From positions 1 to 64,000 of the forward strand of contig JALNQF010000123.1 in assembly GCA_028456385.1 (NCBI GenBank): a stretch of DNA of 64,000 nucleotides. Reading direction: 5' to 3'. The notes under the pieces were generated by a model. It ran no database searches. It worked only from the letters and a program-made list of their open reading frames with translations, and had not been told where the DNA came from. Below, piece after piece: positions 22,941-35,613 of the stretch; positions within the stretch are counted from its first letter, which is position 1; each line of letters opens with the position of its first letter. A program made the position numbers and the translations under genes. This DNA is from Ophiosphaerella korrae. Taxonomy: Eukaryota; Ascomycota; Dothideomycetes; Pleosporales; Phaeosphaeriaceae.

Positions 22941-24396
22941 GTCTTTGAGTAGCGAGCGTGAAGGGGACATGCAATGCTTCAATATTTTGGAATCTCGAAT
23001 CTACGTTGAATATTTATTATCGGTTGCAGAATTCCGCAAAATTTCTCGTTTGGTTTACGAGCACATCAATAACATGCAGTTGGTCCCAATCAGGAAGGTG
23101 ACCGCGAAAGTCGTTATTGATCCTACTAAGTATAGAGTGACGATCGCATCAACGTTACTGCATTCGATCCACGAAACTGCAGTTGGTCTAGCAACGACGG
23201 AACCCTCGGAAAGGCGATTCCTCTTTTTCCCCTCTACTTACATCTGCTGTTTCAGATATATTAACTTTACAGCTGTCAATTTGATGAGAAAATTACAGGT
23301 CCCATCATTATTGCGCGTCACCACTACATCAGTGGACTTGTTTGGAATTTGTATTTTCAAGGAGTGCTAGATAGATATTCACTGTTCAGAGCGGCTATTG
23401 TTGCATAAGAGAACACTCTGTCGATCTATTACTATGACAGCACACCCACATTGATGCAATATGCCCGCAGTAATCCTGTTCAGTAAGGTCTGTGGATGCA
23501 ATAAACCAAAGTCAGTAGACTCACACGACTCACTGCATAGTTGTAAAGACTATTTGGTCTAGATAGTGTCGCAGTCTTTACAAAGACGTTCAGAGGACGC
23601 TACATTCAAAGTGCCAATAACACACCGATGAGTACCTACGCAGACGAGGATGCAAACGATGCGAGAGAACACAATTATTATGATTGCAGCCAAAGATCAA
23701 ACCATTATCGGTATTGCTTAGCTATCTATAATCAATACGACCATATAGCCTACACGCATTATCTTCAGTAAATAAAAGGACTCCAGGATACTCAGTGCAG
23801 GATGCTCAGTGCTGGATACACTTCACCCGAAGAGATAAGAATGAATAATAGCATTCCCTATAGAGGACATGAAAATCAATGAGAAAGAGAAGTATGACTT
23901 CATACGAACGACATTCGCATACCCTTGGACAGATATACTAAACAGCAACAACACCGACTCTAAAAGTGCAGCGACACAGCTTATAATCTAAGACGTGAAC
24001 TCTACCGACACAAATTAAAGCCAAGGACAGCCCTTGTCGACTGGAAAGCCTTCTCTCCACCAAACAGCAAGCTTATTCAGCCTTCTCTCGGTCTGGCATA
24101 CTAGGATGGAAAACACAAAGTAAGCATCAAAACACAGACGGGTTGCATGCATTAGTATACATCTTAATCTGCCATGCTTCGTTGAAGCAGCCGGGCAGTT
24201 TCGACCATGTAGGACGCTTACACGCTGCGCTATCCAGCATCAACCGCGTGACCAACTACACATGTACTCACATGGCCAGAAATCCGGTAGCCAGACAAGC
24301 TAAAATCGACCAGGCGCGCAACTGACATCTACCCAGTCGTCAACCCCACCTAGAACGAAATGCTAATGATCCAACACACACACACACCCATCTCCC
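22941..24396. other. Intergenic: protease promoter side and NPR2 downstream region
   Basis: No gene seen. The stretch between the protease start and the NPR2 stop holds a 143-codon plus-strand open frame over the protease upstream region with no recognisable motif, then low-information sequence and an ACACAC run close to 24380. Confidence 0.5.
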
Positions 24397-26029
24397 TCAC
24401 CGCTGCACAACCACCCCACCCTCCCCTCCCACCCCCCTAACCCTCTCCTCAACCACCTTCTCCGCAACCCCTAACTCGGTACAAATCTCATCAAAGCAAT
24501 GCAAGCCGTCCAAAAACCTCGCCAGCGGCAGCGCCTCCTTGCCACCCCACAACGTGCCCAGCTGTGCGTCAGCGCCTAGCGCGCCGCGCGCATAATGGTG
24601 GTGGTGGTGGTGGTGGTGGTGGTGCGCATCAGGATTAGCGACGGAGGCGGTGGTAGACGTTTGTAGGGAGGTAGGCGGGGCCGGGGGCATTGTTGAGGAC
24701 GCGATGGCGTATTTGTGGACGCGGTAAAGGAAGCCTTTTATGATGCCAAAGGTGATGAGACGGCGGACGTCAATGGCGTGGAGCGCATGGATGTTCTGTA
24801 GAACCCAAGATTTCAGCGTGAGGCCCTGGCGCAGCGATGTGTAGAGGAGGATGAGGGTGTCGTAGGAGATGGGGTCGTCTTGGGGGGGTGGGGCGAGGGT
24901 TGAGTCGTCGGCGGCGGCGGCGGCGCTGGAGTGGGAGGAGGAGACGGAGTCTTTGCTTTGCGTGTCGGAGTTGAGGCGGATGGTGAGGGCGTCGGAGCCG
25001 AGGCGGAGGCGGGGCGTGCGAATGTACCGGATGCATTCGTCTTTGACGTCGTCGTCGACTATGAAGCCGCTAATTTCGGCTGTGGGCGCGTATATGGCAG
25101 AGAAACTGAAGATGTCGAGGAGTACGAGGCAGCCGTAGTAAGCCAGGTGTTGTACCGCCCTCCGGGTAAGTGAGAGATCGGTGTCGGCGAGTTGGGCTAT
25201 GCGTGATATGCTGTTTATGCCATTGACAAAGGGGAGGATTCGGTTGAGGGTGAGATCAGATGATATGGGTGCTTGGAGGGATGTGAGCGAGATGGTGAGG
25301 AGGGGCACCTGATGAGCCAGAATAGGCGGTGGAGGCGGCCTTGTAGGAAACAGCTTGAGATTGATAGTATTCGAATCGTCTGTGTGCAACGTGATTAGTT
25401 CTTCTTTTCCTATGCGCATGGACTTGAAGGTTGACAACTCACCGATCGGCATCATACACTCGGCATAATTATTCAAATCTTCCAGCACCATCTCACACAG
25501 CGCATACACCTTGGTCCCAGCACCCATATCCAAATCACTATCCAGACTCTTCTCATCGTCCCACACGCCTTCTTCCTCGCAACTCAAGAAGCCACCCTGT
25601 TCTTCCAGCCCGCGCAACAGGCGTCCCAGCTTCCTCACCACCTCGCCATAGCAGGCCCAGTCGCGTTCGGTCTCGCCCACCACAATCGCAAGATTGAAGA
25701 TGAATTCGTTGCGGCTATACTTGCCCTCGCGAATGCATACTGGGTAGCCGATGATGCGCTGGTGGTCTGAGCAGAAGGTGAGCAGGCGGTCGCAGAACTG
25801 CTGGCGCGGTATGATGTATTGGGCCACGGAGGAGAAGGGAAAGAGCGGTTCTTCGAGCGCCGACTTAGACTTGCTTGCGGTTATGCTGCCGGGAGGGACT
25901 TGGTGGAGAACGCGTGAACCTGGGAGCGCATCAGTGGGCCATGCATGGTGCAGCCAAGAAGTGATGAGGGCTACCTTTTTCATGGTGGAAGCGCGTGTAA
26001 AATATGGCCTTTATTGCGCGCGTAGGCAT
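24397..26029 (-). CDS. NPR2: Nitrogen permease regulator 2 (NPRL2/GATOR1 subunit)
   Basis: Three exons (26029-25975, 25919-25443, 25379-24397) give 504 residues; both introns (55 and 63 bp) restore the family sequence. The start MPTRAIKAIFYTRFHHEKG and then RVLHQVPPGSI is the typical NPR2 N-terminus. Further family blocks are YIIPRQQFCDRLL, YPVCIREGKYSRNEFIFN, NLKLFPTRPPPPP and RRAVQHLAYYGC. In yeast Npr2 acts with Npr3 and Iml1 (SEACIT/GATOR1) as a GTPase-activating complex that restrains TORC1 when amino acids or nitrogen are scarce, at the vacuole surface. An unusual ten-His run, coded by a CAC repeat at 24597-24624, sits near residue 430 in a variable loop after a Ser/Ala-rich stretch. 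It lies 139 bp downstream of the D-lactate dehydrogenase gene, same strand. Confidence 0.92.
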
Positions 26030-26168
26030 TGAAGCTGTCGAGTCGAAGGTGCGTGGGTTGAAAGGCTACATGGTGAGGGTGAGGTAAGTAGGTTTGCGAG
26101 GCGGGGGAGGTGTAGTGACGATGCGAACATGACTCGCGTGAGTGTATCTTCTACCCTACATACAATCA

Positions 26169-28112
26169 CTACCACTCATCCACCTCCCCCTTCCCTGGTA
26201 CTTTTACTCTGACTATCTTATCACAGTTCAACAAGCATAGCGGATCATATGCCTTCTTAAGCCGCCTCATCGCATCCACAGTAGTCTCCCCCAGCTCATG
26301 GGGCAGGTAGTCCCGTTTCACAAGCCCAACACCATGCTCGCCTGTCGCAGTGCCCTCGAGCTCAATCGCGCGCTTGGCCATTTCATGAACCAAATGCTTC
26401 GCTTTTTCGAAGTCTGTTTTGCGGTTGTATAATATAATGGCTGTGTGCGTTAGTGAAGCAGGAGCAACGGAGGATGGGCCAACTTACAATGAAAGTTTCC
26501 ATCACCAACGTGTCCAACAATGCTGCCCAGTAAACCGCTCTCGCCAATCTTGGCTTTGGTTTCTTCGATGATTAGTGGTAATTTCGATATCGGCACTGCG
26601 ACGTCTGTGGTCCAGACCGCCATGTCTTCGTTGCCCCCAGTCTTTGCCATAACAGACCACAATGCCTCTTTTCTCGCCTGCCAGAGATCCTCCTTCTCCT
26701 GTTCCGACTTTGCGAATTCAAAGCTTACAGAGCCGGAGCGTTTGGCCAAACTTTGTACCTGGCTGATTTGTTCTTTAACAGAGCTGGGCGTCCCAGCGAA
26801 CTTGAAGAAGAGGGTGGGTGCGTTCTTCCACGTCTTGTTTGTTTGGCCTGCGTCATTGATACATTGCATCTGCACGTCATCTAGAATCTCAATAGCGGCG
26901 ATGGGAACGCCAGCGCCAACAACACCAAATACACAATCCGCTGCTTGGCGGATGCTGGAGAAGGCACAGACGGCAACACTCGTATGCTGCGGCTTGACTG
27001 TGACTTTCAATGTTGCCTCCGTTACAAGACCGAGGGTGCCCTCGCTGCCAATGAACATGCGCGTGAGATCGTAGCCAGCAGAAGATTTGCGCGGTCGTTG
27101 GCGCGTCTTGATGATTGTGCCATCTGCAAGCACAACAGTAAGCGATAGGACCCAATCCTTCATAGTGCCATATTTGTATGCATTTGTGCCAGAACACCCT
27201 GTTCCTACCATGCCACCAATCATGGCGCCTGGGCCGGGATCAGGCGGGAAAAAGAGATTCTCTTTCGCAAGCTCTTCGTTCAAGAGCTCCCAGCCCACGG
27301 CAGGTTGCACAACTACATCGAGATCGTCCTTGTGCAGCTTGAGAATCTTGTCCATGCGGCTGAAGTCGATGCAGACACCGCCCCGGGTGGCAGCAAAGTG
27401 TCCCTCCAGACTTGTACCGCCGCTGTATGGCGTGACTGGAATTTTACGCTCATGACATATCTTCATGACAGCGCTGACCTGTTCCGTGTTGCCCGGCTTG
27501 ACAATGCAAAATGGGACATCGCCTGGCTCCGCAGGATGGGAGGACCACGGGGATCCAGCGTGTGACTCGAGCTCTGCCTTCTCGAGCGAAATATGCTCTC
27601 TACCCAGGATATCGCGGAAGTCAATCCATGCCGCTTCCATGTTTGCTTCGGAGATATTGTGTTTGGGCGGGATCGCAGTGGCGAGCGGTTCAGTCGAGCT
27701 GGGATCTGGTTTGCGAGGCATATTTTTGCCAAACCAGTAAGCCATTCCTCCTATGACGATCATTGCTAGGGCTCGTGTCAGCCTCTGCATCCAGACAGCA
27801 TTGGCTGGAGGGGCATGCAGTACCGGTAAAAGTGTTTGCCCATCTGCCACGTCGGGTCGAGGATGGCATCAGTGTCTGGACATGCAGCTGCTCCACCTTT
27901 TCCCTCTGCACTCGCTCATAGATACTCTCCTGCAGCTGCAGATAGAAGGGCTTGTCGTTCTCATTGAAAGGTTTCGGCGGTTTCTGATCGTTGCCCGCCC
28001 ATCTCTTCTGCGTGATCCGCCCCACACCCACGGTTTTCTGCACCAGGCCTGCATTGCCTCTCCGCAGAGCAATTGAAGCTCGGGGCAGGCTTCGTAGCGA
28101 CATTGCGATCAT
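26169..28112 (-). CDS. DLD1: D-lactate dehydrogenase (cytochrome), mitochondrial
   Basis: Three exons (28112-27851, 27804-26488, 26440-26169) sum to 616 residues with matching phases. Exon 1 is an Arg/Ser-rich presequence (SLRSLPRASIALRRG) typical of mitochondrial import; exon 2 opens with a hydrophobic span (RALAMIVIGGMAYWFG) that could anchor the protein in the inner membrane. The VAO-type FAD-binding domain follows, with PYSGGTSLEGH as the flavin-binding block, then the FAD-oxidase C-terminal domain ending GHVGDGNFH / GTATGEHGVGLVKRDYL. The enzyme oxidises D-lactate to pyruvate and passes electrons to cytochrome c. The first intron is the least certain, because the hydrophobic span could also be reached from an internal ATG. 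Another ATG lies three codons in, at 28103. The second intron has a clear CACTAAC branch site. Confidence 0.88.
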
Positions 28113-28883
28113 GGGCGCAAGCACAGCATGTTGCGGTCGGCTGTCTTTGTATCTCGTCGTCGAGCAAGCAATAGGAGGATGGGTTGGTCGGTCGTGTGGC
28201 GGTTTATTGTCGGGGATAAGTATCGCGCCATTGCACATCTCCGACCCAGCGCTGTGGTTCGGGTGCCGGAGTCACGCACGGCAATCAGCCTAGGATCAAC
28301 TACATGGCACACCAACATAGCACACCAGCATAGTACACCAACATAGCAGGTCAGGCCTGATCTAGTACCAGGCCATGCGTCCGAGACTTCTCCATGTCCC
28401 GAATTTCGGACTGTGGGGACGCCACATGTGGGCAGGCAATCGCTTGTCAAAGCACGGCATCGCACAACAAATCGGATGCGTGACTAAAGATATGCATTTG
28501 CTGACACGAAGATGCCCAGGGCATCGCCAGAACTAAACTGAACCAAAACCAAGAACCCAAACCCAAGTGTCTCCAGACACATTTCTTGCCGAGCCAGAGC
28601 GTACCGAAAACGCCGTCATATCCGTATGGGGCGTATACAGCCCATGCAAATAAAAAAATGCGCAATAAAAACCAAAGCAGAGCAAAGCATAAGTCATGAC
28701 ATGCAAGACATGATGGTGAAGAAGATCCAACGCCGTGCTAAAACCAAGTCGTAAATGTGAGTGTGTGTGTGTGTGTGAGTGTGTGTGTGTGCGTGTGTGT
28801 GAGTGTGAGTATGTATGTGTGTGTGTGAGTGAGTATGTGTGAGTGTGCGTGTGAGTGCGAGTGCGTGAGAGATGTCAACATCG
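28113..28883. other. Intergenic with long GT-rich microsatellite
   Basis: Upstream of the D-lactate dehydrogenase gene and downstream of the Ser-rich protein gene. The right part is a GT/GAGT simple repeat. A CACACCAACATAGCA-like word is repeated three times near 28305-28350. No gene seen. Confidence 0.6.
28755..28868. repeat. Compound (GT)n/(GAGT)n microsatellite
   Basis: About 110 bp of GT dinucleotides interrupted by GAGT, GCGT and ATGT, ending just 3' of the stop codon of the minus-strand gene at 28884. It probably lies in that gene's 3' UTR. Confidence 0.9.
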
Positions 28884-30185
28884 TCATCGAGGCACGCCCC
28901 TTGTCATGCGCAGCAGCCGCGTCTTGAACCACGTCACGAACCGGAGCCATGTCCCTTTGGCTGCCCGGCTCTTGGTTACTTGGGGCGCAGCATCCTGCTT
29001 CTCTAGGTCGACTGTCGTCACGTACTTGGGCAGCGAGTTGGAGTGCGCTTGTCGGTGGTCCGAGTACTGCCGGCCGCCGACGGATGGCCTGGGAGTCTTT
29101 TCGTTCTGGGCGTCTGAGACGCTGCGAGAGCGCGTGTATTCGTGGCGGTCGTGGGCCTCCGATTTGCGGGCCTGGTGCTCCTCCCTCTTCTGCTGCTTGC
29201 GGTACTCGCGCTCGGCCTGCTTGTGTGCCTCACGCTCGTACTTGAGTTCCTTGGCCCGCTCTTCAGCCTCGAACTTCTCGCGCGCCGCCCGGATCGAGGC
29301 CGCACGTGACGCGGCGTCAATGGGTGAGTCGCGCCCGCCGCGTGCAAAGCGGGTGGCGTGATCAAACGAGGTGCGCGAGCTAGGTGACGCAGCTATGTCG
29401 ACCGACTTGAGCGTGTCGCCTCGCGAGCGGGCAGGCACCACGGGCGAGGTCAGCGAGACGGACGACTGCGAGTAGCTGCCGGCAAGGCGGGTGCACGAGT
29501 TGTTGGTGTGGATACGGAGCGATGTCCCGGGCACGGACGAGAGCGAGCCAGAGCGGCGGCCGGGCTCGTAGGCGTTCTGGCGCAGACGGAACTCGTCGTC
29601 GGTCATCATGTCGTCGGCCTCGCGCACGCTGCCGGGCACGGAGGGCGGTGTGTTGTTTGTTGCGAGGGGCGAGAGGAAGGGCTGGGGAGTCGGTGTCTGG
29701 CGGATGGGCGGCAGAGGCGTGGGGCGCTGCAGACCGCCGGATGATGTCGAGAACTGCGAGGTGTTTGACGCGGTGCGCGCATGGCGATGGCGGCCATTGA
29801 CGGGCGCAAACGAGACGTCGGAGATGCTTCGTGAATAGCCGCCATTGCTCATGCTCATGTTGCCGTAGTCTGCAATCCCCAGGCCGGCCAGCCCCTCGTT
29901 CTCGGCGGCGGGCCGCGAGAGATCAAGCCCATGGTTGGCGTTGGGGCTGTCCTTGGACGATAGCTTGCGCAGGTACGGCTTGATGTTGGGCATGGCGCGG
30001 TGCTCTTCTATCCATGGTTCCTCGTACGTGACTTTGGGCGTCTCGGACCGGTTGAAGGTGAAGGACGCCGAGCCGTGGCCAGCGACTGGGCTGAGTGCGC
30101 TCGTCATGCTCGAGCCCGAGTTGCCTCTCTTGTGGAGGCGCGCATGGTTGGCCGAGGCCCCATGCGCAGACCGCTCCCTTCCCAT
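28884..30185 (-). CDS. Uncharacterised Ser-rich protein with basic coiled coil
   Basis: Intronless, 433 residues from the ATG at 30185 (MGRERSAHG); the frame is open 14 codons further to another ATG at 30227. No enzymatic domain is recognised. The N-terminal two thirds is Ser/Pro/Thr-rich and looks disordered, with conserved-looking islands (VTYEEPWIEEHRAMPNIKPYL near 70-90; ADDMMTDDEFRLRQNAYEPG near 205). Residues about 285-355 form a strongly charged Glu/Arg/Lys/Ala helix (REKFEAEERAKELKYEREAH) that should be a coiled coil. The C-terminus is basic and aromatic (GTWLRFVTWFKTRLLRMTRG), possibly membrane- or partner-binding. Composition and length say it is a real gene. It could be a cytoskeletal or signalling scaffold, but nothing in the sequence shows that. 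Confidence 0.75.
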   Translation of the reverse strand: MGRERSAHGASANHARLHKRGNSGSSMTSALSPVAGHGSASFTFNRSETPKVTYEEPWIEEHRAMPNIKPYLRKLSSKDSPNANHGLDLSRPAAENEGLAGLGIADYGNMSMSNGGYSRSISDVSFAPVNGRHRHARTASNTSQFSTSSGGLQRPTPLPPIRQTPTPQPFLSPLATNNTPPSVPGSVREADDMMTDDEFRLRQNAYEPGRRSGSLSSVPGTSLRIHTNNSCTRLAGSYSQSSVSLTSPVVPARSRGDTLKSVDIAASPSSRTSFDHATRFARGGRDSPIDAASRAASIRAAREKFEAEERAKELKYEREAHKQAEREYRKQQKREEHQARKSEAHDRHEYTRSRSVSDAQNEKTPRPSVGGRQYSDHRQAHSNSLPKYVTTVDLEKQDAAPQVTKSRAAKGTWLRFVTWFKTRLLRMTRGVPR

Positions 30186-31433
30186 GACGAGGCCGGCTGC
30201 GGCGTGAGCAAGGAAAGAGATCACCACGGCAGCAGCATCAACATGACCCCGCCAGACTGCGAGTGCCGGTGAGTGCCAGTGCAGGCGGTCGCTGGCCGTG
30301 TGGTTGCGATGAGGAGCCTCCTGTCGGAGCGGGCGGATTCGCGAAACAGGTTCCCGGGAAGCTGTGGTATGGTAACTATGCGGTCAGAGAGCCGCCGTGT
30401 CATGTGTCTGGCTACCACGGCAACCAGGCGTGCTATGTAATGGGATGGGACACGATATTTAGGATGCAGAGCAGGAGATGGCAGTCGGAACGAGAACGCA
30501 GTGCCAGACCGCGCAGCCAGGCTTATCGTGCCAGATCCACCACAAGCTGACGACGGCCTCGCCACCAGTCCTCAGTCTAGCCGGCTCTACCACCTCCACA
30601 CACCTCCACCAAGCCCGTCTCCCTGTCCTACCACTTCGCGTTACAACCTCCAACTCTCCCCTCTTCTCGCCTTCTTCCGCGTAAGCTGTCGCACCGCAGT
30701 CGCAAGCCATGCGCAATCAACCTCGCACTCTCCCCGCATCAAGCTGATCCGCAGTCTGCTCAGCCACCATCTTGACAAGACTCGATCCGTCTCACCTCGT
30801 CGCCTGCGCGCTACTCTGATCGGTTGCCATGGTATCCGCTTGGCCTCCCACCAGCCCACTGCGCCTCCATTGGATGAGACAAGGTAACACGACTTGCAAG
30901 TAACTCACCATCCATCTTCCTTCATACGCATCTCATGCACTTCATCTTATGCTCGCCCGCAATATCCAACCGCCAAGGCTGACAGTCTGGAACGCGGCGC
31001 AAAGTCTACCCCACACACACTCCGAGTGCGTAGTACGTACCGGTCTTAGGTCCTCGTCAGCTCACTCTATCGTGCATTAAGTAGAATGCCTTATCGCCCC
31101 AAACTCATCACTGGTAAACTCGCTCCGATGCATTAAACCTTGTAGTAGTATATGGTACATGAAGAAACAATTCCCTGCCTGTTGCTAGAACATCTTGAAT
31201 AACCTTGCCCCCGTCGTGTCAGCACAGACACATGTACTCTCTCCAAGAACGCCATGCCATGCAATGCTACAAAAAAACTAATTCAAATCCAAGGCCAAAC
31301 GTGCCAATTTTATCGAAACGCAGAAACAGGCAGGGGGTGGAGGAAGTGAGTACGCAAACAAATAAAATGTACCGTGGTCGCCAACCGACCGCATGCTCGA
31401 TGAGCCAGTCATGAATCAAGCTCCTAAGTCGCC
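30186..31433. other. Intergenic, promoter of the Ser-rich gene and NUP2 3' side
   Basis: CT-rich stretches at about 30580-30680 and around 30900 are the kind often seen in fungal promoters. Several overlapping open frames here look like composition artefacts. No gene recognised. Confidence 0.5.
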
Positions 31434-34400
31434 CTATGAGGGGAGCGATGCATTGTACTTCTCTGAAAGCTCTCGTGCAATCTCGGGAGTCCTGAGTGAA
31501 ATGAAGAATTGGGTGAAGCCACCTTCCTTCTTGGGCATTGTCGCCTGCACCATCTTGCCACTGCTGCCTGTGACACTCGACTTCAATGCCGGGAGAATCG
31601 AATAGTTGAGAGGTGTCTGGCCGCTGGATATCCGAATTCGAACAAAGCACTTGCCTGTGATCTTATCCTTGAGGATGTACAATGGGCCTCGTGCAAAATT
31701 CTCCCAGGCCTTTGTCCCGTCACCCTTATCGACTTGGTGTTTGGCCAGTGCTTGCTCTGTCTCGAAAACAACCTCATTTGCTTCAAGCTCGCCTTCGGTT
31801 AATTTGGAAAGATCCACCTGTTCAAGCTTGCCGCCCTCTTCATCGTCTTCTGCTGCAGATGCAGCACTGGTCTCCGCTTCAGAAAGGGGGGTGGCGGCAC
31901 GAGACGAGAACACAGAGGAAGGCGCCGAGCTAAGCCCAGACAAGCCTGTGTTGGGTGCGAGAAAGGATGTGTTGCTTGCCGCTGAACCAAAGTTGAACAG
32001 ACTGGCAGGGGGAGGTTTCGATGGCGTCGTCGAGGCGGACGCAGGCTGGAATTGGAAAGTTGGTGCAGCCTTCTTCTCCGTCGCTGCGACGTCTCCAAAC
32101 TTGATGGGCGTACCGGGCTTGAACGTCTGGTCGCCAGCGAATGTGTCAGATTTGGGAGGCGCTGTCTTTGCACCAGCAGCGCCGAAATCAAAAAAGCTAA
32201 AAGGCTTGTTTGTAGGTGTCTGCGCTCCATTGGTTTGACCAAACTTGAAACCCGAGCTACTGTTCTCTTTCTCAGATTCAGAGCCCTCGCCGTCACCTCG
32301 GGTTATGCGTGATATGAGGCTTCCTTTGGATTTGGCGCTCTGCTTCTTCAGGGTTGGATCGTCGTGTGAGTCATCGGCCTCGGTCTCAGATTCACCAAAT
32401 TTGCGTTTAGGAGGAGTCGTTGGCTCAACAGAACCGACAGGTTGATCATTTCGTGAAGGTGCATCGTCCTCCTCTGATTCGTCCTGGTTGTTGGATGATG
32501 GACCCGAGGAGAGATGGCCAAAGATATTGCTTGTCGGCGTTTGTGCTGCACTGGCAGCACCGAGGACTGACTGGCCGCCTGTTGACAGTGCAGGGCTGGA
32601 GGGTCGGGGAGTAAATAACGAAGGAGTCGATGCTCCACTGGTTGGCTTAGAGAGACTGAATGCAGGAATCAGGGCAGCAGCAGCCTTTTCCTTTGCAATG
32701 CGTTCAGCTTCTTTCTTATCGTATCGGGCAGACCATTCTGCCTTTGTCTCCTCATCTGAGTCGTAGTCTTCATCCATGGCCTTTTTCTTGCGTTCAGCTG
32801 CAAGTTGTTCGTACGTCTTTGCGCTCGCGGCAAACTGACTTGTAAATCCACCCGAAGTGCCTGTGGTGACAGGCTTGAATCCGCCACTACCGTTTGAAGC
32901 GCCAGTACTGGTTGGCTTGAAACCACCCGCCGAGAATGGAGATTGTGAGGTACTTGCACCATTCGCAGCAGAAAATGAAGGCTGAAATCCTGTTCCCGGG
33001 GTGACAGTCTTTGGCGCTACTGAGGGGGTAGAGTTAGCTGACTCTGCAGAAGTAGAGGGCTTGTTGTTGATAGCTTTTGCGAACAAATTTGAAGTGGCCG
33101 TAGCTGGTGGGTTAAGCTTGGGGGCTGGAACTGAAGGCTGTGGGATAGGTGCCACTGCCGTTTCAGGACGTGCTCGTTTGGTAGGAGACGCACTCTGGTT
33201 TTCGTAACTCTGCTCGTCGGCCTTGCGCTTCGTAGATAAAGATGATTCATTGCCAGTGATACCCTTCGCGGCCGCGCGCTCCTTCTTAGTAATGTCAATT
33301 TTTGTCTTGATCGCCGAGCCTTGTTGGTGATGCCAGAGCGACAAAGCAGTCCAATCCGCGGTTGGAGAAAGCTTGTTTAGTTTCGAGCGGTAATTGACAT
33401 TGAGCTCTTGTAGCTGCACAGTCAGAGAGACGATGAGGTTGTATGAGCTGTCCGAATTATGAGTAGTGGATGCGATCGCTGTATTCCACTCTTTGGGAAC
33501 GGCCGCTCTTGGAATCTTTGGTAATTCTGAGCTATTCGACGTTTTCGTTGATGATGCAGCTCCAGTAAGCGTAGGCATTGGTGACGGTGACGAAGTAGAC
33601 GCTTGTGCTTTCGGTGGAGCGAAGAGATTCGGACGGTCCGCAGATGATGCAGGGAGGTCGTTAAAGGGGTTGTTCGCTGCCTTCGTAATGGTTGGTTGTG
33701 TAGTGATGTCTTTTGGCGGCTCAGTTGTTGTCGTTGTTGTCGTTGTCGTTGTGGATGGTTTGAAAGCAGAGAATGATGTGGCTGGCTTCAGGGTGTTCCC
33801 TGAACTATGGCTCTCTGATTGAAAGGTTTGAGAAAACAGTCCAGAGTTTGTTTTAGGTTGCGCAGCGCTGAACAGACCGGCCTGGGGCTTTTCTGTTTGC
33901 GTGGTTTTGACAGGCTGTGGCGTACTGAAACCGCCAGCGAACAAGCTTGACTTGCTCGCCTCAGGCGCACTATCGTTTTTAACACCAGAGCTCTTCTCAT
34001 GTCCCGATTCCTTGGTCTGCGTGGCCCCAAAAAGGCTAAATCCAGGTGTCGCTGCTGGCACCGCCGGCTTAGCGAGAGATGAGAAAAGACTGGGCTTAGG
34101 AGCCTCTGTTGACGGGCCAGAGCTCGGAGCAGGTGCCTTGATACTACTGAACAAGGAGGCCTTGGGTGTAGTATCATTGTCCACTGGCGCCTTCATGTTC
34201 GCAAATGGGTTGCCTAAAGTAGTAGATACACTCGCCTGAGGCGTCTGTTGACCGAAACTAAAGGGAGTGGTTGTCTGGGCAGCGGCTGGTGGATTGGCAA
34301 ACGCGCTGCGTGCAGGTGCAGAAGTAAGTGTACTAGAGGAGCCAAACATGCTAGATGATGCCGCAGAAGGGGCGTATGTGGTGGATGCTGCTGACACGGA

Positions 34401-35613
34401 GGTGGCGTCGTTGGAAACCGCGAATATGCTGGAGGACGGGGTGGGAACCGTCCCGAAGACGTTCGATGAGGGTGTAGTGGTGGTAGTGGTAGTGTTGGTG
34501 TTCTTCTGCGGGTTGGAGCCAAAGCCAAAAAGGCCAGTAGTAGGCGGCGCAGTGGGTGTTTCAGTGCCGAAGCCTTGTGAGCGTGTACCCATAGTAAATA
34601 GGCTGTTTTGAGGAGCGGTCTGTTGAGCCATGCCCCCACCCTGCGCATTGCTGCCAAATGCGCCAAACATATTGTTCTGCGTTGCTGGGGCGATTGTGTT
34701 GTTTTGCGCGGGGGCGCTGACACCTCCAAACGAGAACGAAGCAGGCGCCGCAGCAGGTGTGGTGGAGGCCGCCGGGGCGGCGGTCGAGGTGCCAAAAAGG
34801 CTCGTAGAAGCCAGGCCGTTGCTCGTGCCAAAGAAACCGCCAGATGCAGGTGCCTGCGAAGCGAACATGGAGCTGCTGCCGCTGAAGAGCGCAGACTGGC
34901 CGTTGGTGTTAGCGTTACCGTTATCGTTGGTGTTGGCGTTGCCGTTCATCATAGACGCGCCGTTAGTCGAGAAGATGTTGGGTGTGGTACCGTTGGCGGC
35001 GAAGTTGAAGTCGGTGGAGGAAGGCGGTTGGGGGCTGAAAGTGGTACTTGCGCCAAACGCAGGGAATGAGGAATTGGTGAATGAGCTGCTCGGGGCCGAG
35101 GGCTGTGCAGGCGGGAAGCTGTTTGCCGTGCTCGCGCTCCCTCCTCCAAACAGCGAATTACCCCCAAACAGGCCGTTGCTGGCGGGGTCGGGCGCGGTCG
35201 CTGCAATGCCAAAGCCCGACTGCTGGCCGGTGGAAAAAAGAGGTGTCTGTGTAGGCGCGTCAGTGTGGGCCTTGGGCGACGCAGCGGTCGTGCTAGTAGT
35301 GATGGGGGTGATGAGAGTCGAGGGTGTGTGCGGTCGAGGGCGGCATGGTGTCGCGAGGCTACTTACCATATTGCCCGATACGGGCCGGCGGACTTTGGCA
35401 GATCTGATCCTAAAGACACACTGTAAGCCGAGATGTCCTCTGCCATGTTGTATCGCGAATGCGACACAACACACAATAGACTAGGGATGGAACCTACTTT
35501 CGCCCAGCCAGCTGCGCGGCGGTCGCTCGCTGTGGCACGTCGGCTGGCCCATCTCTGTCCTCATACGGATCCTCGGGCTTGCCCTGAGCGAAGATGCTGC
35601 CGCGTTTGGACAT
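31434..35613 (-). CDS. NUP2: FG-repeat nucleoporin with Ran-binding domain (Nup2/Nup50 family)
   Basis: Three exons (35613-35498, 35409-35367, 35270-31434) give 1331 residues in phase. The N-terminus MSKRGSIFAQGKPEDPYEDR, then ATAAQLAGRK and IRSAKVRR, matches the Nup2/Nup50 start that binds importin alpha. A long Ser/Thr/Ala-rich region follows with many FG-type motifs (SLFG, GFGT, SNIFG, FSFG, FKFG), then NLS-like KRKADEQ and SPTKRARPE. The last 120 residues (WENFARGPLYILKDKITGKCFVRI) are a RanBP1-like domain. The protein works at the nuclear basket, helping release cargo from importins in a Ran-GTP-dependent way. The poly-Thr stretch coded near 33720-33755 is a simple-repeat expansion. The second intron (35366-35271) has a perfect GTAAGT donor but could also be read through in frame. 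Confidence 0.87.

Noticed and set aside
22939..23370. 143-codon plus-strand open frame beginning over the protease start
   Set aside because: It overlaps the signal-peptide exon in antisense at its 5' end and has no recognisable domain.
34630..35484. 284-codon plus-strand open frame opposite NUP2
   Set aside because: Ala/Val/Pro-rich antisense of the FG-repeat coding sequence; a composition shadow without any domain.
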